From assembly GCA_030834965.1 (NCBI GenBank), contig JAUQWW010000058.1, positions 1-64,000 of the forward strand: DNA of 64,000 nt, in the 5' to 3' direction. Origin of the DNA: Gallionellaceae bacterium. Lineage in GTDB: Bacteria > Pseudomonadota > Gammaproteobacteria > Burkholderiales > Gallionellaceae. Position numbers and translations under genes: made by a program. Shown here one piece after another: positions 17,639-27,573 of this stretch; the stretch's first letter is position 1, and every line of letters begins with the position of its first letter. Below the pieces are notes generated by a model. The model worked only from the letters and a program-made list of their open reading frames with translations, did no database searches and had not been told where the DNA came from.

Positions 17639-20600
17639 ATGCTTTTCCAGTCTTCATATTCCCGCCCGCGCTATACACGGCTGCACGGCTCGTCCGACGC
17701 GCTGGCCCTGGCGCAATACGCCGGGCAGCGCGCGCCGCTGGCGGTGATTACCGCCAATGCACTGGAGGCGCAGCGGCTGGTGGAGGAGATTCCGTTCTTT
17801 GCGCCCCAGTTGCGCGTGCATCTGCTGCCGGACTGGGAAACGCTGCCTTACGACCATTTTTCGCCGCATCAGGATCTGGTCTCGGAACGGCTGGCCACGC
17901 TGCATCACATCCGCACCCATGCATCCGACGTGATCGTGGTGCCGGTCACCACGGCGCTCTATCCTTTGCCGCCGGTGGAATATCTGGCTGCCTTCACCTT
18001 CTTTCTCAAGCGTGGCGAAAAACTCGACATTAATACATTGCGCGAACAGCTCACGCTGGCCGGTTACACCCATGTGCAGCAGGTGCTGACGCCCGGCGAA
18101 TATTGCGTGCGCGGCGGGCTGATCGACCTGTATCCGATGGGTAGCCCGGTACCGTACCGCATTGACCTGTTTGGCGAAGAGATCGAAACCATCGCCACGT
18201 TCGATGTGGACACGCAGCGCACCATTTACCCGGTACCGGAAATCCGCCTCCTGCCGGCGCGCGAATTTCCGCTGGATGAAGCCGGGCAGGCGCGCTTCCG
18301 CCAGAACTTCCGCGAGCGCTTCGAGGGTGATCCGTCCAAGGCGCGCATCTACAAGGATGTCAGCAAGGGCATCGCACCTGCGGGGATCGAGTATTACCTG
18401 CCGCTATTTTTCGAGCGCACGGCCACGCTGTTCGACTACCTGCCCGCCAACGCCACGCTGTGCCTGCATCATGAAGTGGATGCGGCCATTGGAGGTTTCG
18501 CGAAGGATGCGGTGTCTCGCTACAACCTGCTGCGCGGCGATCCGCAGCGGCCATTGCTGGAGCCGCACGAGCTGTTCCTGGATGCGGAACAGTTTTACAT
18601 TCGCGCAAAGGATTTTGCGCGGCTGGACATTCTTCCCTCTCCCGTCGCTACGCGACACCCTCTCCCGCACGCGGGAGAGGGGACAACAGCCCCTCTCTCC
18701 CTGGAAGGGAGAGAGGCTGGGAGAGAGGGTGAAGGAACACCCAAAAATCTGATTCTATGCCCCACCGCCCCGCTCCCCGACATCGCCGTCAACCGCCGCG
18801 CCGAAATTCCCGTGCAGACGTTCCAGAACTTTCTGCAGGGATACGACGGACGCGTGCTGTTGCTTGCCGACAGTCTGGGACGGCGCGAAATCATGTCGGG
18901 CTATTTGAACGAATACGGCCTCGCACCCGTACCGTGCGAGAACTATGCCGCATTCCTCGCCAGCCAAGAAAAATTCATGCTCGGCGTTGCCGCGCTGCAG
19001 AACGGCTTCATTTTGCAAGACGAAAAAGCGGCGGTTGTCACCGAAAGCGAACTGTATGCTGCGCAACCGCGCAGCCGTGCCGCGCGCGCCGCGAAGAAAA
19101 GCAACGTGGAAGGCATGTTGCGCGATCTGTCCGAGCTCAAGCCGGGCGACCCGGTGGTGCACGAACAGCACGGCATCGCGCGCTATCAGGGCCTGGTCAA
19201 TCTCGATCTCGGCGAAGGCGAGAATGAATTCCTGCTGCTCGAATATGCCGGCGGCGACAAGCTCTATGTGCCGGTGGCGCAGCTGCATGTCATCGGCCGC
19301 TACAGCGGCGGCGCAGCGGATACTGCGCCGCTGCACAAGCTGGGCAGCGGCGCCTGGGACAAGGCCAAGCGCCGCGCCATGCAGCAGGTGCGCGACACCG
19401 CCGCAGAGCTGTTGAACATCTATGCCCAGCGCGCCACGCGCAAAGGTCACGCTTTCAAGCTGACGTATCATGACTATGAAGCCTTCTCCGCCGGATTCGG
19501 CTTCGAGGAGACGCCCGACCAGGCCGCCGCGATCGAAGCGGTGATTCTGGACCTTCAGTCCGGCAAGCCGATGGACCGGCTGATCTGCGGCGACGTGGGC
19601 TTCGGCAAGACCGAAGTCGCGCTGCGCGCCGCCTTTGTCGCGGTAATGGACGGCAAGCAGGTGGCGGTGCTGGTGCCGACCACGCTGCTCGCCGAACAGC
19701 ACTTCCAGAATTTCTCCACGCGCTTTGCCGACTGGCCGGTGAAGATCGCCGAACTGTCGCGCTTCCGCTCCGCCAAGGAACAGACGCAAGCGCTGAAAGA
19801 TATGGAGGATGGCAAGCTGGACATCATTATCGGCACGCACAAGCTGATCCAGAAAGGCGTGAAGTTCGACAACCTCGGCCTGGTCATCATCGACGAAGAA
19901 CACCGCTTCGGCGTGCAGCAGAAGGAAAAACTGAAGGCGCTCCGTGCCGAAGTAGACGTGCTCACGCTGACCGCCACGCCGATCCCGCGCACGCTGGCGA
20001 TGTCGCTGGAAGGGCTGCGCGATTTCTCGGTGATCGCCACCGCGCCGCAGCGCCGCCTGTCGATCAAGACTTTTGTCAGCAGCTACAGCCAGGGCGTGAT
20101 CCGCGAGGCGGTGCTGCGCGAACTCAAGCGCGGCGGGCAGGTGTACTTCCTGCACAACGAGGTGGACACCATCGCCAACATGGCGGAGAAGCTGGAGACG
20201 CTGCTGCCGGAAGCGCGCATCCGCGTGGCGCACGGGCAGATGGGCGAGCGCGACCTGGAAGCAGTGATGCGCGATTTCTACCACCAGCGCTTCAACGTAC
20301 TGCTGTGCACCACGATTATCGAAACGGGAATTGACGTTCCTACGGCCAACACGATCATCATGAACCGCGCCGACCGCTTCGGCCTGGCGCAGTTGCACCA
20401 GCTGCGCGGCCGCGTCGGGCGCTCGCACCATCAGGCCTACGCCTACCTGCTGGTGGACAGCATGGAAGGTCTCACTGTGCAGGCGAAGAAACGGCTGGAG
20501 GCCATACAGGCGATGGAGCAGTTGGGCAGCGGCTTCTATCTTGCCATGCACGACCTGGAAATCCGCGGCGCGGGCGAGGTGCTGGGCGAATCGCAGAGCG

Positions 20601-21136
20601 GTGAGATGCAGGAGATCGGTTTCTCGCTCTATACCGATATGCTCAATGCCGCCATCACCTCGCTGCGCCAGGGGCACGAGCCCGACATGGCGCACCCGCT
20701 GGGCGTGACCACCGAGATCAACCTGCACACCCCTGCGTTGCTGCCAGACGATTACTGCGGCGACATCCACCAGCGGCTGGTGATCTACAAGCGCCTGGCC
20801 AACTGCAACTCGCTGGAAGAGCTCGACGAGATGCACCAGGAACTCATCGACCGCTTCGGCCTGCTACCGCCGCCCGCGCACGCCCTGCTTGATTGCCATC
20901 GTTTGCGCATCCTCGCCAAGCCGCTCGGCATCATCAAGGTGGACGCATCGAGCGAGGCCATCCAGATCCAGTTTGTGCCCAATCCGCCCATCGACCCGAT
21001 GAAAATCATCACCCTGATACAGAGCAAGAGACACTACAAACTAAGTGGTCAAGACAAACTGAAAATTGAATTAAAATATAATGATATTGCCCAGCGCGTA
21101 CTGGCTATAAAAAACTTTTATAACGAATTGTCATGA
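17639..21136 (+). CDS. mfd: Transcription-repair coupling factor
   Basis: Mfd removes stalled RNA polymerase and recruits UvrA. It has the N-terminal UvrB-like module and the CarD-like RNA-polymerase interaction domain (GDPVVHEQHGIARYQG). The translocase follows with Walker A GDVGFGKTEVALRAAF, DEEH box (IIDEEHRFGVQQKEKL) and HQLRGRVGRS. The TRCF C-terminal domain is last. An earlier in-frame TTG at 17600 exists, but ATG 17639 fits the family start (1165 residues). A palindrome-rich insert at about 18632-18735 adds roughly 35 residues between the UvrB-like module and the following domain. The stop overlaps the serB start by four bases (ATGA). Confidence 0.96.
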   Translation: MLFQSSYSRPRYTRLHGSSDALALAQYAGQRAPLAVITANALEAQRLVEEIPFFAPQLRVHLLPDWETLPYDHFSPHQDLVSERLATLHHIRTHASDVIVVPVTTALYPLPPVEYLAAFTFFLKRGEKLDINTLREQLTLAGYTHVQQVLTPGEYCVRGGLIDLYPMGSPVPYRIDLFGEEIETIATFDVDTQRTIYPVPEIRLLPAREFPLDEAGQARFRQNFRERFEGDPSKARIYKDVSKGIAPAGIEYYLPLFFERTATLFDYLPANATLCLHHEVDAAIGGFAKDAVSRYNLLRGDPQRPLLEPHELFLDAEQFYIRAKDFARLDILPSPVATRHPLPHAGEGTTAPLSLEGREAGREGEGTPKNLILCPTAPLPDIAVNRRAEIPVQTFQNFLQGYDGRVLLLADSLGRREIMSGYLNEYGLAPVPCENYAAFLASQEKFMLGVAALQNGFILQDEKAAVVTESELYAAQPRSRAARAAKKSNVEGMLRDLSELKPGDPVVHEQHGIARYQGLVNLDLGEGENEFLLLEYAGGDKLYVPVAQLHVIGRYSGGAADTAPLHKLGSGAWDKAKRRAMQQVRDTAAELLNIYAQRATRKGHAFKLTYHDYEAFSAGFGFEETPDQAAAIEAVILDLQSGKPMDRLICGDVGFGKTEVALRAAFVAVMDGKQVAVLVPTTLLAEQHFQNFSTRFADWPVKIAELSRFRSAKEQTQALKDMEDGKLDIIIGTHKLIQKGVKFDNLGLVIIDEEHRFGVQQKEKLKALRAEVDVLTLTATPIPRTLAMSLEGLRDFSVIATAPQRRLSIKTFVSSYSQGVIREAVLRELKRGGQVYFLHNEVDTIANMAEKLETLLPEARIRVAHGQMGERDLEAVMRDFYHQRFNVLLCTTIIETGIDVPTANTIIMNRADRFGLAQLHQLRGRVGRSHHQAYAYLLVDSMEGLTVQAKKRLEAIQAMEQLGSGFYLAMHDLEIRGAGEVLGESQSGEMQEIGFSLYTDMLNAAITSLRQGHEPDMAHPLGVTTEINLHTPALLPDDYCGDIHQRLVIYKRLANCNSLEELDEMHQELIDRFGLLPPPAHALLDCHRLRILAKPLGIIKVDASSEAIQIQFVPNPPIDPMKIITLIQSKRHYKLSGQDKLKIELKYNDIAQRVLAIKNFYNELS
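18632..18735. repeat. Palindromic repeat element in frame inside mfd
   Basis: The stretch holds CCCTCTCCC followed by GGGAGAGGG, then CCCTCTCTCC followed by GGGAGAGAGG, all flanked by outer arms CTTCCCTCTCCC and GGGAGAGAGGGTGAAG. It is low in complexity, unlike surrounding mfd sequence, and is translated without a stop. It resembles the dispersed CT/GA-rich palindromes common in proteobacterial genomes. Confidence 0.8.
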
Positions 21137-21969
21137 ACCTCATCATCCAGGCCACCCACGATATCGCGACCGCACGTCTCAACCATCTTGCCAAACTGAC
21201 GAATGCTTCCCGCATCGAGCAAACTGCGGCGCACGCCTTCCGCCTGTGCGATGCAAAGCCGCACGATACCGTCGCAATGTATTGCTGGGAGCATCAGATC
21301 GATTACGGCTTTGTCGATCCGCACCGGCACCTCGGCAACTTCGGCCTGGTGGTGATGGACATGGATTCCACGCTGATCACCATCGAATGCATCGATGAAA
21401 TCGCCGACATGTATCATCTCAAGCCGCAGGTATCTGCCATCACCGAAGCCGCCATGCGTGGCGAGATCGATTTCGCCGAAAGCCTGCGCCGCCGCGTGGC
21501 GCTGCTGGAAGGTCTGGAGGAAAGCGCCCTGCAGCGCGTGTATGACGAACGCCTGCAACTCAGCCCCGGCGCCGAGATCATGCTGGGCAAACTGAAAGAA
21601 CATGGCATCAAGACGCTGCTGGTGTCAGGCGGTTTCATTTACTTTTCCGAACGCCTCAAGGCCCGCCTGGGCATCGACTATGCACGTGCCAACGCGCTGG
21701 AAATCGTCGACGGAAGACTCACCGGCAAGGTGCTGCCGCACATCATTGACGCAGAAGGCAAAGCCGAGTGGCTGGTGCACACCCGCAACGTGCTGGAGCT
21801 CAGACCCGAACAGGTCATCGCCATGGGCGACGGCGCGAATGACCTCAAGATGATGGCCAAGGCGGGCGTCAGCATTGCCTACCGCGCCAAGCCCATCGTG
21901 CGCGCGCAGGCCAGCTATGCATTCAATTTTGTAGGGCTGGATGGGCTGGTGAATCTGTTCGGCGGGTGA
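21133..21969 (+). CDS. serB: Phosphoserine phosphatase
   Basis: SerB performs the last step of serine synthesis. This HAD phosphatase has motif I VVMDMDSTL with nucleophile D76 and acid/base D78, then IECIDEIADM and a long cap region (RGEIDFAESLRRRVALLEGL). Motif II is LLVSGGF and motif IV GDGANDLKMM. It is 278 residues long with a short N-terminal domain. The ATG overlaps the mfd stop, so the two genes are coupled. Confidence 0.94.
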   Translation: MNLIIQATHDIATARLNHLAKLTNASRIEQTAAHAFRLCDAKPHDTVAMYCWEHQIDYGFVDPHRHLGNFGLVVMDMDSTLITIECIDEIADMYHLKPQVSAITEAAMRGEIDFAESLRRRVALLEGLEESALQRVYDERLQLSPGAEIMLGKLKEHGIKTLLVSGGFIYFSERLKARLGIDYARANALEIVDGRLTGKVLPHIIDAEGKAEWLVHTRNVLELRPEQVIAMGDGANDLKMMAKAGVSIAYRAKPIVRAQASYAFNFVGLDGLVNLFGG

Positions 21970-22005
21970 GTTTTCGCACGCATCCGGCCAGACTATCCTT
22001 GCACA

Positions 22006-22740
22006 ATGGACATCAAGAATTTCATCCGGTCTTTCAAGCCGCATGTTGCACCCGTCTCCATTGCGGAAAAGATACGCAGCGCACTGGCCGCAGGCGTCGC
22101 AATGCTGCTGCTGGGATTGGCACTCAAATTTCTGCCTCATTTCAATTACCCCATGCTCATGCTCGGCTCCATGGCAGCTTCGGCCGTGCTGCTGTTTGCC
22201 GCACCGCACAGCCCGATGGCACAGCCATGGCCATTGCTCGGCGGCCATCTGGTTTCCGTGCTGGCGGGGTGGACATGCATCCAGCTTATCGCTGACCCGC
22301 TGCTGGCCGCGGGCTGTGCAGTATGCCTGGCGATATTCCTGATGCATTACCTCAATTGCCTGCACCCGCCGGGGGGGGCAACGGCACTCACGCTGGTGCT
22401 GAGCAGCGCACAATTCCACCCCATGGGCTGGCCCTGGGTGACATACATCGTGGCGATGAATGCTGGAATTTCCCTGTTACTGGCGCTGCTGATCAACAAC
22501 CTCATGCCCGGCAGACATTACCCGCTGCCGGTGCACAGCCATATTCAGCCGGTTGCAGATCCGGCGTCGGAGACTGTCGTGATTGAGGAACCTGATATCG
22601 TATGGGCGGCCAGCCAAATCGACAGCTTCGTAGATATCAGCGAAGAGGACCTGGTGATGATCTACCAGCTGGCCAGCCGGCATGCGCAGCGCCGTTATGA
22701 ACAAGCCTTGAATACTTCGCAGCCCGAGAAAGACAATTAG
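22006..22740 (+). CDS. HPP family integral membrane protein
   Basis: This 244-residue protein has four to five hydrophobic segments and the family motif LHPPGGATAL that gives the HPP family its name. Related proteins in cyanobacteria and plants have been linked to nitrite transport, but no substrate can be assigned here. About 60 residues at the C-terminus are soluble and acidic. It starts 36 bases after serB and is followed immediately by the patatin gene. Confidence 0.82.
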   Translation: MDIKNFIRSFKPHVAPVSIAEKIRSALAAGVAMLLLGLALKFLPHFNYPMLMLGSMAASAVLLFAAPHSPMAQPWPLLGGHLVSVLAGWTCIQLIADPLLAAGCAVCLAIFLMHYLNCLHPPGGATALTLVLSSAQFHPMGWPWVTYIVAMNAGISLLLALLINNLMPGRHYPLPVHSHIQPVADPASETVVIEEPDIVWAASQIDSFVDISEEDLVMIYQLASRHAQRRYEQALNTSQPEKDN

Positions 22741-23715
22741 ATGGTTTGCCCGCCCTTATTTGCCGGCATGTGCGGTCAGCGCCTGAGACGACTTTACCGT
22801 CGGCTGCTCCTGCCGCTGGCCGCACTGCTGCTGGCCGGCTGCAGCACGCTGCCCAAACAGATGGAAGTCATCCCATCAGAAGCCGCAACACAAGCTCCCC
22901 CGCCTCTATCACCTCCTGTGGCCGCGGCGCGGCTAGCGCCTAAAGTCGCGCTGGTATTGGGCGGCGGCGCAGCACGCGGCTTTGCCCATATCGGGGTGAT
23001 CAAGGCGCTGGAAGCTCAGGGCATAACCCCGGACATGATCGTCGGGACCAGCGTCGGCTCCGTGGTCGGCGCGCTGTATGCAGCCGGCTACAACGGATTT
23101 GAATTGCAGAAGCTGGCGATGCAGATGGAAGAAGGGCAAGTCAGCGACTGGTCCATGCCCAACCGTGGCGTGATCAAGGGCGAGGCATTACAGGACTTCA
23201 TCAACCAGGCGGTGCAGCAGCGCCCGCTGGAAAAACTCAGGCACCCGTTCGCGGTGGTGGCCACCGATCTGCATAGTGGCGAAATGGTCATATTCCGCAC
23301 CGGGAACACCGGCATGGCAGTGCGCGCTTCCAGCGCCGTGCCCGGCGTATTCCAGCCGGTCACCATCAGCGGTCACGATTATGTGGACGGCGGCCTGGTC
23401 AGTCCGGTTCCGGTAAACGTCGCGCGCACGCTCGGCGCCAGCTTCATCATTGCCGTGGATATTTCCAGCAAGCCGCAGAACAATAAAACGGAAAGCAGCC
23501 TCGACGTGATGCTGCAAACCTTTACCATCATGGGGCAGGCCATCAGCCGCCACGAGCTGGCGGGGGCTGACGTAGTCATCCGTCCAAGCACCATCGAGAT
23601 CGGCGGGACCCACTTCAAGGATCGCCACCTCGCCGTGCTGGAAGGCGAGAAGGCTGTCGCCGCGATCCTGCCCGAACTGAAAGCCAAGCTCGCCAAGCTG
23701 CGCGAGACGCCTTAA
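22741..23715 (+). CDS. Patatin-like phospholipase lipoprotein (RssA type)
   Basis: The N-terminus has a signal with a lipobox (LLLAGCSTL, Cys at about residue 35), so the protein is probably lipid-anchored in the envelope. The patatin domain has the oxyanion loop GGGAARGFAHIGV, nucleophile elbow GTSVG and the catalytic aspartate in DGGLVSPVPV. It is an esterase of the RssA/NTE group. The ATG abuts the stop of the HPP gene. A start at the second methionine (codon 10) would still keep the signal peptide. Confidence 0.88.
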   Translation: MVCPPLFAGMCGQRLRRLYRRLLLPLAALLLAGCSTLPKQMEVIPSEAATQAPPPLSPPVAAARLAPKVALVLGGGAARGFAHIGVIKALEAQGITPDMIVGTSVGSVVGALYAAGYNGFELQKLAMQMEEGQVSDWSMPNRGVIKGEALQDFINQAVQQRPLEKLRHPFAVVATDLHSGEMVIFRTGNTGMAVRASSAVPGVFQPVTISGHDYVDGGLVSPVPVNVARTLGASFIIAVDISSKPQNNKTESSLDVMLQTFTIMGQAISRHELAGADVVIRPSTIEIGGTHFKDRHLAVLEGEKAVAAILPELKAKLAKLRETP

Positions 23716-23721
23716 CCAACC

Positions 23722-23922
23722 ATGGCAAAGTGGCTCATCATTCTTGGCATTATATTCATACTGATTGGCTTGGCCTGGCCTTGGCTGTCAAAGCTGGGCC
23801 TCGGCCATCTGCCCGGCGACATTCATATTGCGCGCAAAGGATTCAGTTTCTATTTTCCGCTCACGACTGGCATCATCATTTCTCTGGTGCTGTCGCTGCT
23901 TTTCTGGATATTCCGGAAGTGA
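23722..23922 (+). CDS. DUF2905 family small membrane protein
   Basis: This 66-residue protein has two hydrophobic helices around a conserved loop (LSKLGLGHLPGDIHIARKG), which identifies DUF2905. The function is unknown. It begins six bases after the patatin gene and is the last gene of the mfd operon. Confidence 0.85.
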   Translation: MAKWLIILGIIFILIGLAWPWLSKLGLGHLPGDIHIARKGFSFYFPLTTGIIISLVLSLLFWIFRK

Positions 23923-24012
23923 GTTGAGGTTCAGGCCGGGGTACGTAGCGGTACCCAACAAGAGCAGTGTAGCGAGCCTGCAAACATACAGGCCCGCTGC
24001 GTCCAGCCTAAC

Positions 24013-24525
24013 CTAGCGAGACAAATCCTCGATGGCATCCACAATCATCCCGGTCCCGATCGCAATCAACAGGATATCGCTCGCCACGCGCACATAGCGA
24101 TGCCCCGACGGTGGCGGCCCAATCTGCATGACCACGGCTGGCGGCAGGTCATAGTAGATCACCTCGCGCGGCAGTGGCCGGCCTATTTTCCATTTCTTTG
24201 CCTGCCCCGGGGGCATGCAGCCGTTGCGCTTCTTGGCCAGGCCCGGCGGACAGCGGCCTTTGCGATACTGTTCAACATAGTATTCACGAACGACGACGCG
24301 CTGCTGCTCACCAAAATGCTGATGCCTTCCGTCCCCACGCTCATCCCTGTCATAAGAGTCATGGTCTTGTTTCGAATGTTTGTCGTGGCGGTCATTGTGT
24401 TTGCCCCTGTCACCCTTTTCACCGCCGGCCCACGAGGGTTTTTCGGCAAGCGCCGGAGCGGCCGCCAGCATCCCGGCAATGAAAAATACCAGCGCATTGC
24501 TTTTCATCAACGAAAATTTCCGCAT
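24013..24525 (-). CDS. RcnB/CigR-like periplasmic protein
   Basis: A signal peptide of about 27 residues ends at ALAEKPS. A long histidine-, aspartate- and lysine-rich low-complexity region follows. The C-terminal RcnB-type core has CPPGLAKKRNGCMPPGQAKK and a terminal hydrophobic stretch (ILLIAIGTGMIVDAI). RcnB-family proteins are linked to nickel/cobalt homeostasis, but the role here is inferred. AGGAGG lies six bases upstream of the ATG at 24525; a TTG at 24528 is also in frame. Confidence 0.75.
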   Translation of the reverse strand: MRKFSLMKSNALVFFIAGMLAAAPALAEKPSWAGGEKGDRGKHNDRHDKHSKQDHDSYDRDERGDGRHQHFGEQQRVVVREYYVEQYRKGRCPPGLAKKRNGCMPPGQAKKWKIGRPLPREVIYYDLPPAVVMQIGPPPSGHRYVRVASDILLIAIGTGMIVDAIEDLSR

Positions 24526-24563
24526 CAACTGCCTCCTTAAAGTTTATCTACTCACTCACACGA

Positions 24564-25613
24564 TTAAGCCACCGTTACTGCGTTGGCCGCATATACATCC
24601 TGAATCGCGTTCAATAATACCACCCCGTCCTGCATCGGCTTCTGGAACGCCTTACGCCCGGAGATCAGCCCCATGCCGCCTGCGCGCTTGTTGATCACCG
24701 CCGTGCGCACGGCCTGATGCAGGTCGTCCTTGCCGGATTCGCCGCCGGAGTTGATCATGCCCACGCGTCCCATATAGCAGTTCGCCACCTGGTAGCGCAC
24801 CAGGTCTATCGGGTGGTCGCTGGTAAGCTCGCTGTATACCTTGGGGCTGGTCTTGCCAAACTTGATGGCGTTATAGCCGCCGTTGTTCTCCGCCATCTTC
24901 TGCTTCACGATGTCTGCATTGATGGTGACCGCGAGATGGTTGGCCTGCCCGGTGAGATCGGATGAAACATGGTAGTCCGCTTCCTCCTTCTTGAATGCTG
25001 GGTTGCGCAAATAGGCCCACAGGAAGGTCGCCATGCCAAGGCTGTGCGCATGCTCGAAGGCCTCCGAAACTTCCTGAATCTGGCGCCGCGAATGCTCCGA
25101 GCCGAAGAACACCGTCGCGCCCACCGCCACCGCCCCCATGTCGAACGCCTGATCGACGCTGGCGAACAGCGTCTGGTCGTAGATGTTGGGATAGGTCAGC
25201 AGCTCGTTGTGGTTGATTTTGACGATGAACGGGATCTTGTGCGCATAGCGGCGCGCCACCGAGGACAGCACGCCGAGTGTAGAGGCTACGCCGTTGCAGC
25301 CGCCTTCGATGGCGAGCTTGACGATATTCTCCGGGTCGAAATAGAGTGGGTTGGGCGCGAACGAAGCCCCTCCGGAATGTTCCACGCCCTGATCCACCGG
25401 CAGAATGGAAAGGTAGCCGGTATTCGCCAGCCGTCCGTGCCCATACAGCGCCTGCAGGCTGCGCAACACACCGGGCTTGCGGTCTTTCACCGCCACCACG
25501 CGATCTACGTAGTCCGGTCCCGGCAGATGCAGCGATTCCTTGGGGATTCCCGTGCAGCGATAATGGAGCAAACGTTCCGCTTCATCTGCCAGCAGTTGTT
25601 CGATGTTGATCAT
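24564..25613 (-). CDS. fbaB: Class I fructose-bisphosphate aldolase (DhnA type)
   Basis: This Schiff-base aldolase of the archaeal/DhnA type has 349 residues. [13 protein letters not shown] and the barrel strand [10 protein letters not shown] are characteristic, as is the C-terminal [13 protein letters not shown]. It cleaves or forms fructose 1,6-bisphosphate. GGAGG lies five bases before the ATG. A class II enzyme is not seen in the window. Confidence 0.92.
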   Translation of the reverse strand: MINIEQLLADEAERLLHYRCTGIPKESLHLPGPDYVDRVVAVKDRKPGVLRSLQALYGHGRLANTGYLSILPVDQGVEHSGGASFAPNPLYFDPENIVKLAIEGGCNGVASTLGVLSSVARRYAHKIPFIVKINHNELLTYPNIYDQTLFASVDQAFDMGAVAVGATVFFGSEHSRRQIQEVSEAFEHAHSLGMATFLWAYLRNPAFKKEEADYHVSSDLTGQANHLAVTINADIVKQKMAENNGGYNAIKFGKTSPKVYSELTSDHPIDLVRYQVANCYMGRVGMINSGGESGKDDLHQAVRTAVINKRAGGMGLISGRKAFQKPMQDGVVLLNAIQDVYAANAVTVA

Positions 25614-25671
25614 GACATCCTCCCGCAGTTGGTGGATTGAGAATCTTACTCCGAATTTTCAAGCCACGGAA

Positions 25672-26010
25672 TTACTGGTCGGAAGCTGACCAGTTGTAGC
25701 CGCGCACGATACCCTGCTTGTCAAACTTGATTTGCAGCATTTTTATGCGCGCATCCGACATGGCAGGCAGCTTGCCGGAAGCATAATAATATGTCCACTC
25801 ATCAAAGCGTTCACCACCCGTATCCAGGCTGCCTCCTGTGTTCGTCGGTGTGCCCAGCCAGGCGCGAATTTGGTCCTGTGTGGTGATTCCGCGCTCGATC
25901 TTCGCTTGGACAGAGCGCACGTCAAAATTCTGACCTATTTGAACGGTGCTGCAAGCCGCAAGGAAAAAGACAATGATTGCAGTTGAAACCGCACGTGACA
26001 TGAAAAACAT
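25672..26010 (-). CDS. BamE-like (SmpA/OmlA) small lipoprotein
   Basis: The protein has 112 residues with a lipobox near residue 20 (FFLAACSTV). The following sequence has the BamE-like pattern of a short helix (VQAKIERGITTQDQIRAWLG) and beta strands (DEWTYYYASG, LQIKFDKQGIVRGYNW). It is probably an outer-membrane-facing lipoprotein. BamE itself is usually better conserved, so this may be a paralogue. The start could be the methionine at codon 4. Confidence 0.7.
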   Translation of the reverse strand: MFFMSRAVSTAIIVFFLAACSTVQIGQNFDVRSVQAKIERGITTQDQIRAWLGTPTNTGGSLDTGGERFDEWTYYYASGKLPAMSDARIKMLQIKFDKQGIVRGYNWSASDQ

Positions 26011-26057
26011 GACTCCTCCTTAGTCAGTCAGGATACCCTGCCGCCTCTATCACAAGA

Positions 26058-26573
26058 CTAGGCCGGCTTTCTGACCGCGATCATCACCGCCCATACGCCG
26101 AGCAGCACGTACCAGACCAGCGACCACTCCGGAATGCCCAGCCCAAGGAAGCTCCAGCCCTTGGCGGCACATTCTCCCGAGCCGTGCAGAAGCTCCTGCC
26201 ACACCTCGGACAACGGAAAGTTTTCCAGCATGTAATTCAACCCCGGGCCGCAGGCCGGCACCTCATCCTTGGGCAGGTGTTGTATCCAGATATGGCGGCC
26301 GGCCACGCCCACTCCGCCCAATGCAAACAGGGATATCAATGCCGCATAAATCTTTTCACCCGCGCGTTTCGGGCCGTGCAGGGTGGCGATGGCAAACAAC
26401 ACCAGCATCGCGATGAATATGACGCGCTGCACCATGCACAGCGGGCACGGGTCCTGACGCATGACATATTGCAGGTAGAGCGCCGCGCCGAACAACCCGC
26501 CAATCACCAGCGTGCCGGCCAGATAAAGCCAACGATTGGTCAGCGTGCGCCAAAGTGTCATCAACTTATTCAT
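26058..26573 (-). CDS. dsbB: Disulfide bond formation protein DsbB
   Basis: DsbB reoxidises periplasmic DsbA and passes electrons to quinone. The four-helix membrane protein has the CPLC pair (C43, C46) in [11 protein letters not shown] and the second periplasmic pair C108 and C135. It has 171 residues, typical of the family. It lies 90 bases downstream of hscB, where hscA and fdx would be expected in a standard isc cluster. Confidence 0.93.
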   Translation of the reverse strand: MNKLMTLWRTLTNRWLYLAGTLVIGGLFGAALYLQYVMRQDPCPLCMVQRVIFIAMLVLFAIATLHGPKRAGEKIYAALISLFALGGVGVAGRHIWIQHLPKDEVPACGPGLNYMLENFPLSEVWQELLHGSGECAAKGWSFLGLGIPEWSLVWYVLLGVWAVMIAVRKPA

Positions 26574-26663
26574 GCCTTGCTTTACCTCGTTTATACGCGC
26601 CGCCCGAAAGGCTACAGGGAATCTTTAGCCCCGAACCTGGGTTCATAATCGAACGCAGCGCAA

Positions 26664-27206
26664 TCAGTGTTGCATCGTGCCGGAAGCATCCGCAATTTCT
26701 TGCGCGAGTTTTTCCAGGAATCTCAGTTTGTGCACCTCTTCTGCTGCATCCGCATAATTTTGTTCGCTGTCGATTCTAACTGCAAGCTGCTCTTCGAGTT
26801 CACGCATCTCATGCTGCAAGCGCGTTTCCAGTTCCACCAGCAAATGAGCATCGCCCGTATGCTGCGCATCTGCAATGGCCTCGCGCCATCCCATCTGCTG
26901 CATGAGGAAATCGTCTGACATCGCGAAACCTGTTTCTTCCGGAAGATTTACGCCATGCAACGCGAGCAGATAGCATGCGCGCCTGGTGGAACTGCGCAGA
27001 GTTTGATAGGCCTCGTTTGCCCGGGCAGCCGATTGCATGGACGCGCGGCGCTCGGCCTCGGAGAGTAGTGAGAGATTGTCCGGATGAAATTGCGCCTGCA
27101 GCGCGTGATAATGACGATCGAGCAGCGCGTTATCCAGCTGATAGCGCGCCGGAAGACTGAACAACTCGAAAAAATTCTGCTGAAATCCGCTCGCCGAGGC
27201 TTGCAT
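26664..27206 (-). CDS. hscB: Fe-S cluster co-chaperone HscB
   Basis: HscB is the J-domain partner that brings IscU to HscA. The J-domain HPD motif is present in LQAQFHPDNLSLL. The N-terminus NFFELFSLPARYQLD and the C-terminal three-helix scaffold-binding domain fit the family. I start at ATG 27206 (180 residues), six bases after the iscA stop; the frame is open to 27242. Its partner hscA is missing from this locus. Confidence 0.92.
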   Translation of the reverse strand: MQASASGFQQNFFELFSLPARYQLDNALLDRHYHALQAQFHPDNLSLLSEAERRASMQSAARANEAYQTLRSSTRRACYLLALHGVNLPEETGFAMSDDFLMQQMGWREAIADAQHTGDAHLLVELETRLQHEMRELEEQLAVRIDSEQNYADAAEEVHKLRFLEKLAQEIADASGTMQH

Positions 27207-27211
27207 CAATG

Positions 27212-27535
27212 TTACACGCCAAAACTCTCGCCACAGCCGCACTCGTTTTTGACATTCGGGTTGTTGAACTTGAAGCTCTCATTCAACCCCTCGCGTACGT
27301 AGTCCAGCTCCGTACCATTGATAAACGGCAGGCTCTTTGGATCAACCAGCACCTTCACTCCGTTGCTGACAAACTGAAGATCGTCTGCCGCCATTTCGTC
27401 CGCGTATTCCAGCTTGTAGGCCAGGCCCGAACAGCCGCTGCTATGCACGCCAACGCGCAGCCCCACACCTTTGCCGCGCTTGGCCAGGGCATTCAGCACA
27501 TGTTGCGCCGCTTTTTCAGTCAATGTAATCGCCAT
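27212..27535 (-). CDS. iscA: Iron-sulfur cluster assembly protein IscA
   Basis: This 107-residue A-type carrier has all three conserved cysteines: one in [14 protein letters not shown] and the pair in NECGCGESF. The sequence ([20 protein letters not shown]) matches IscA rather than ErpA. GGAGAG lies six bases upstream. It directly follows iscR, with no iscS or iscU between. Confidence 0.93.
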   Translation of the reverse strand: MAITLTEKAAQHVLNALAKRGKGVGLRVGVHSSGCSGLAYKLEYADEMAADDLQFVSNGVKVLVDPKSLPFINGTELDYVREGLNESFKFNNPNVKNECGCGESFGV

Positions 27536-27573
27536 TCCTGTTCTCTCCAGATCCAGTCAAATTGTTCGTTCAT

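Noticed and set aside
18755-20836. 693-codon minus-strand frame opposite mfd
   Set aside because: Antisense shadow of the mfd helicase region.
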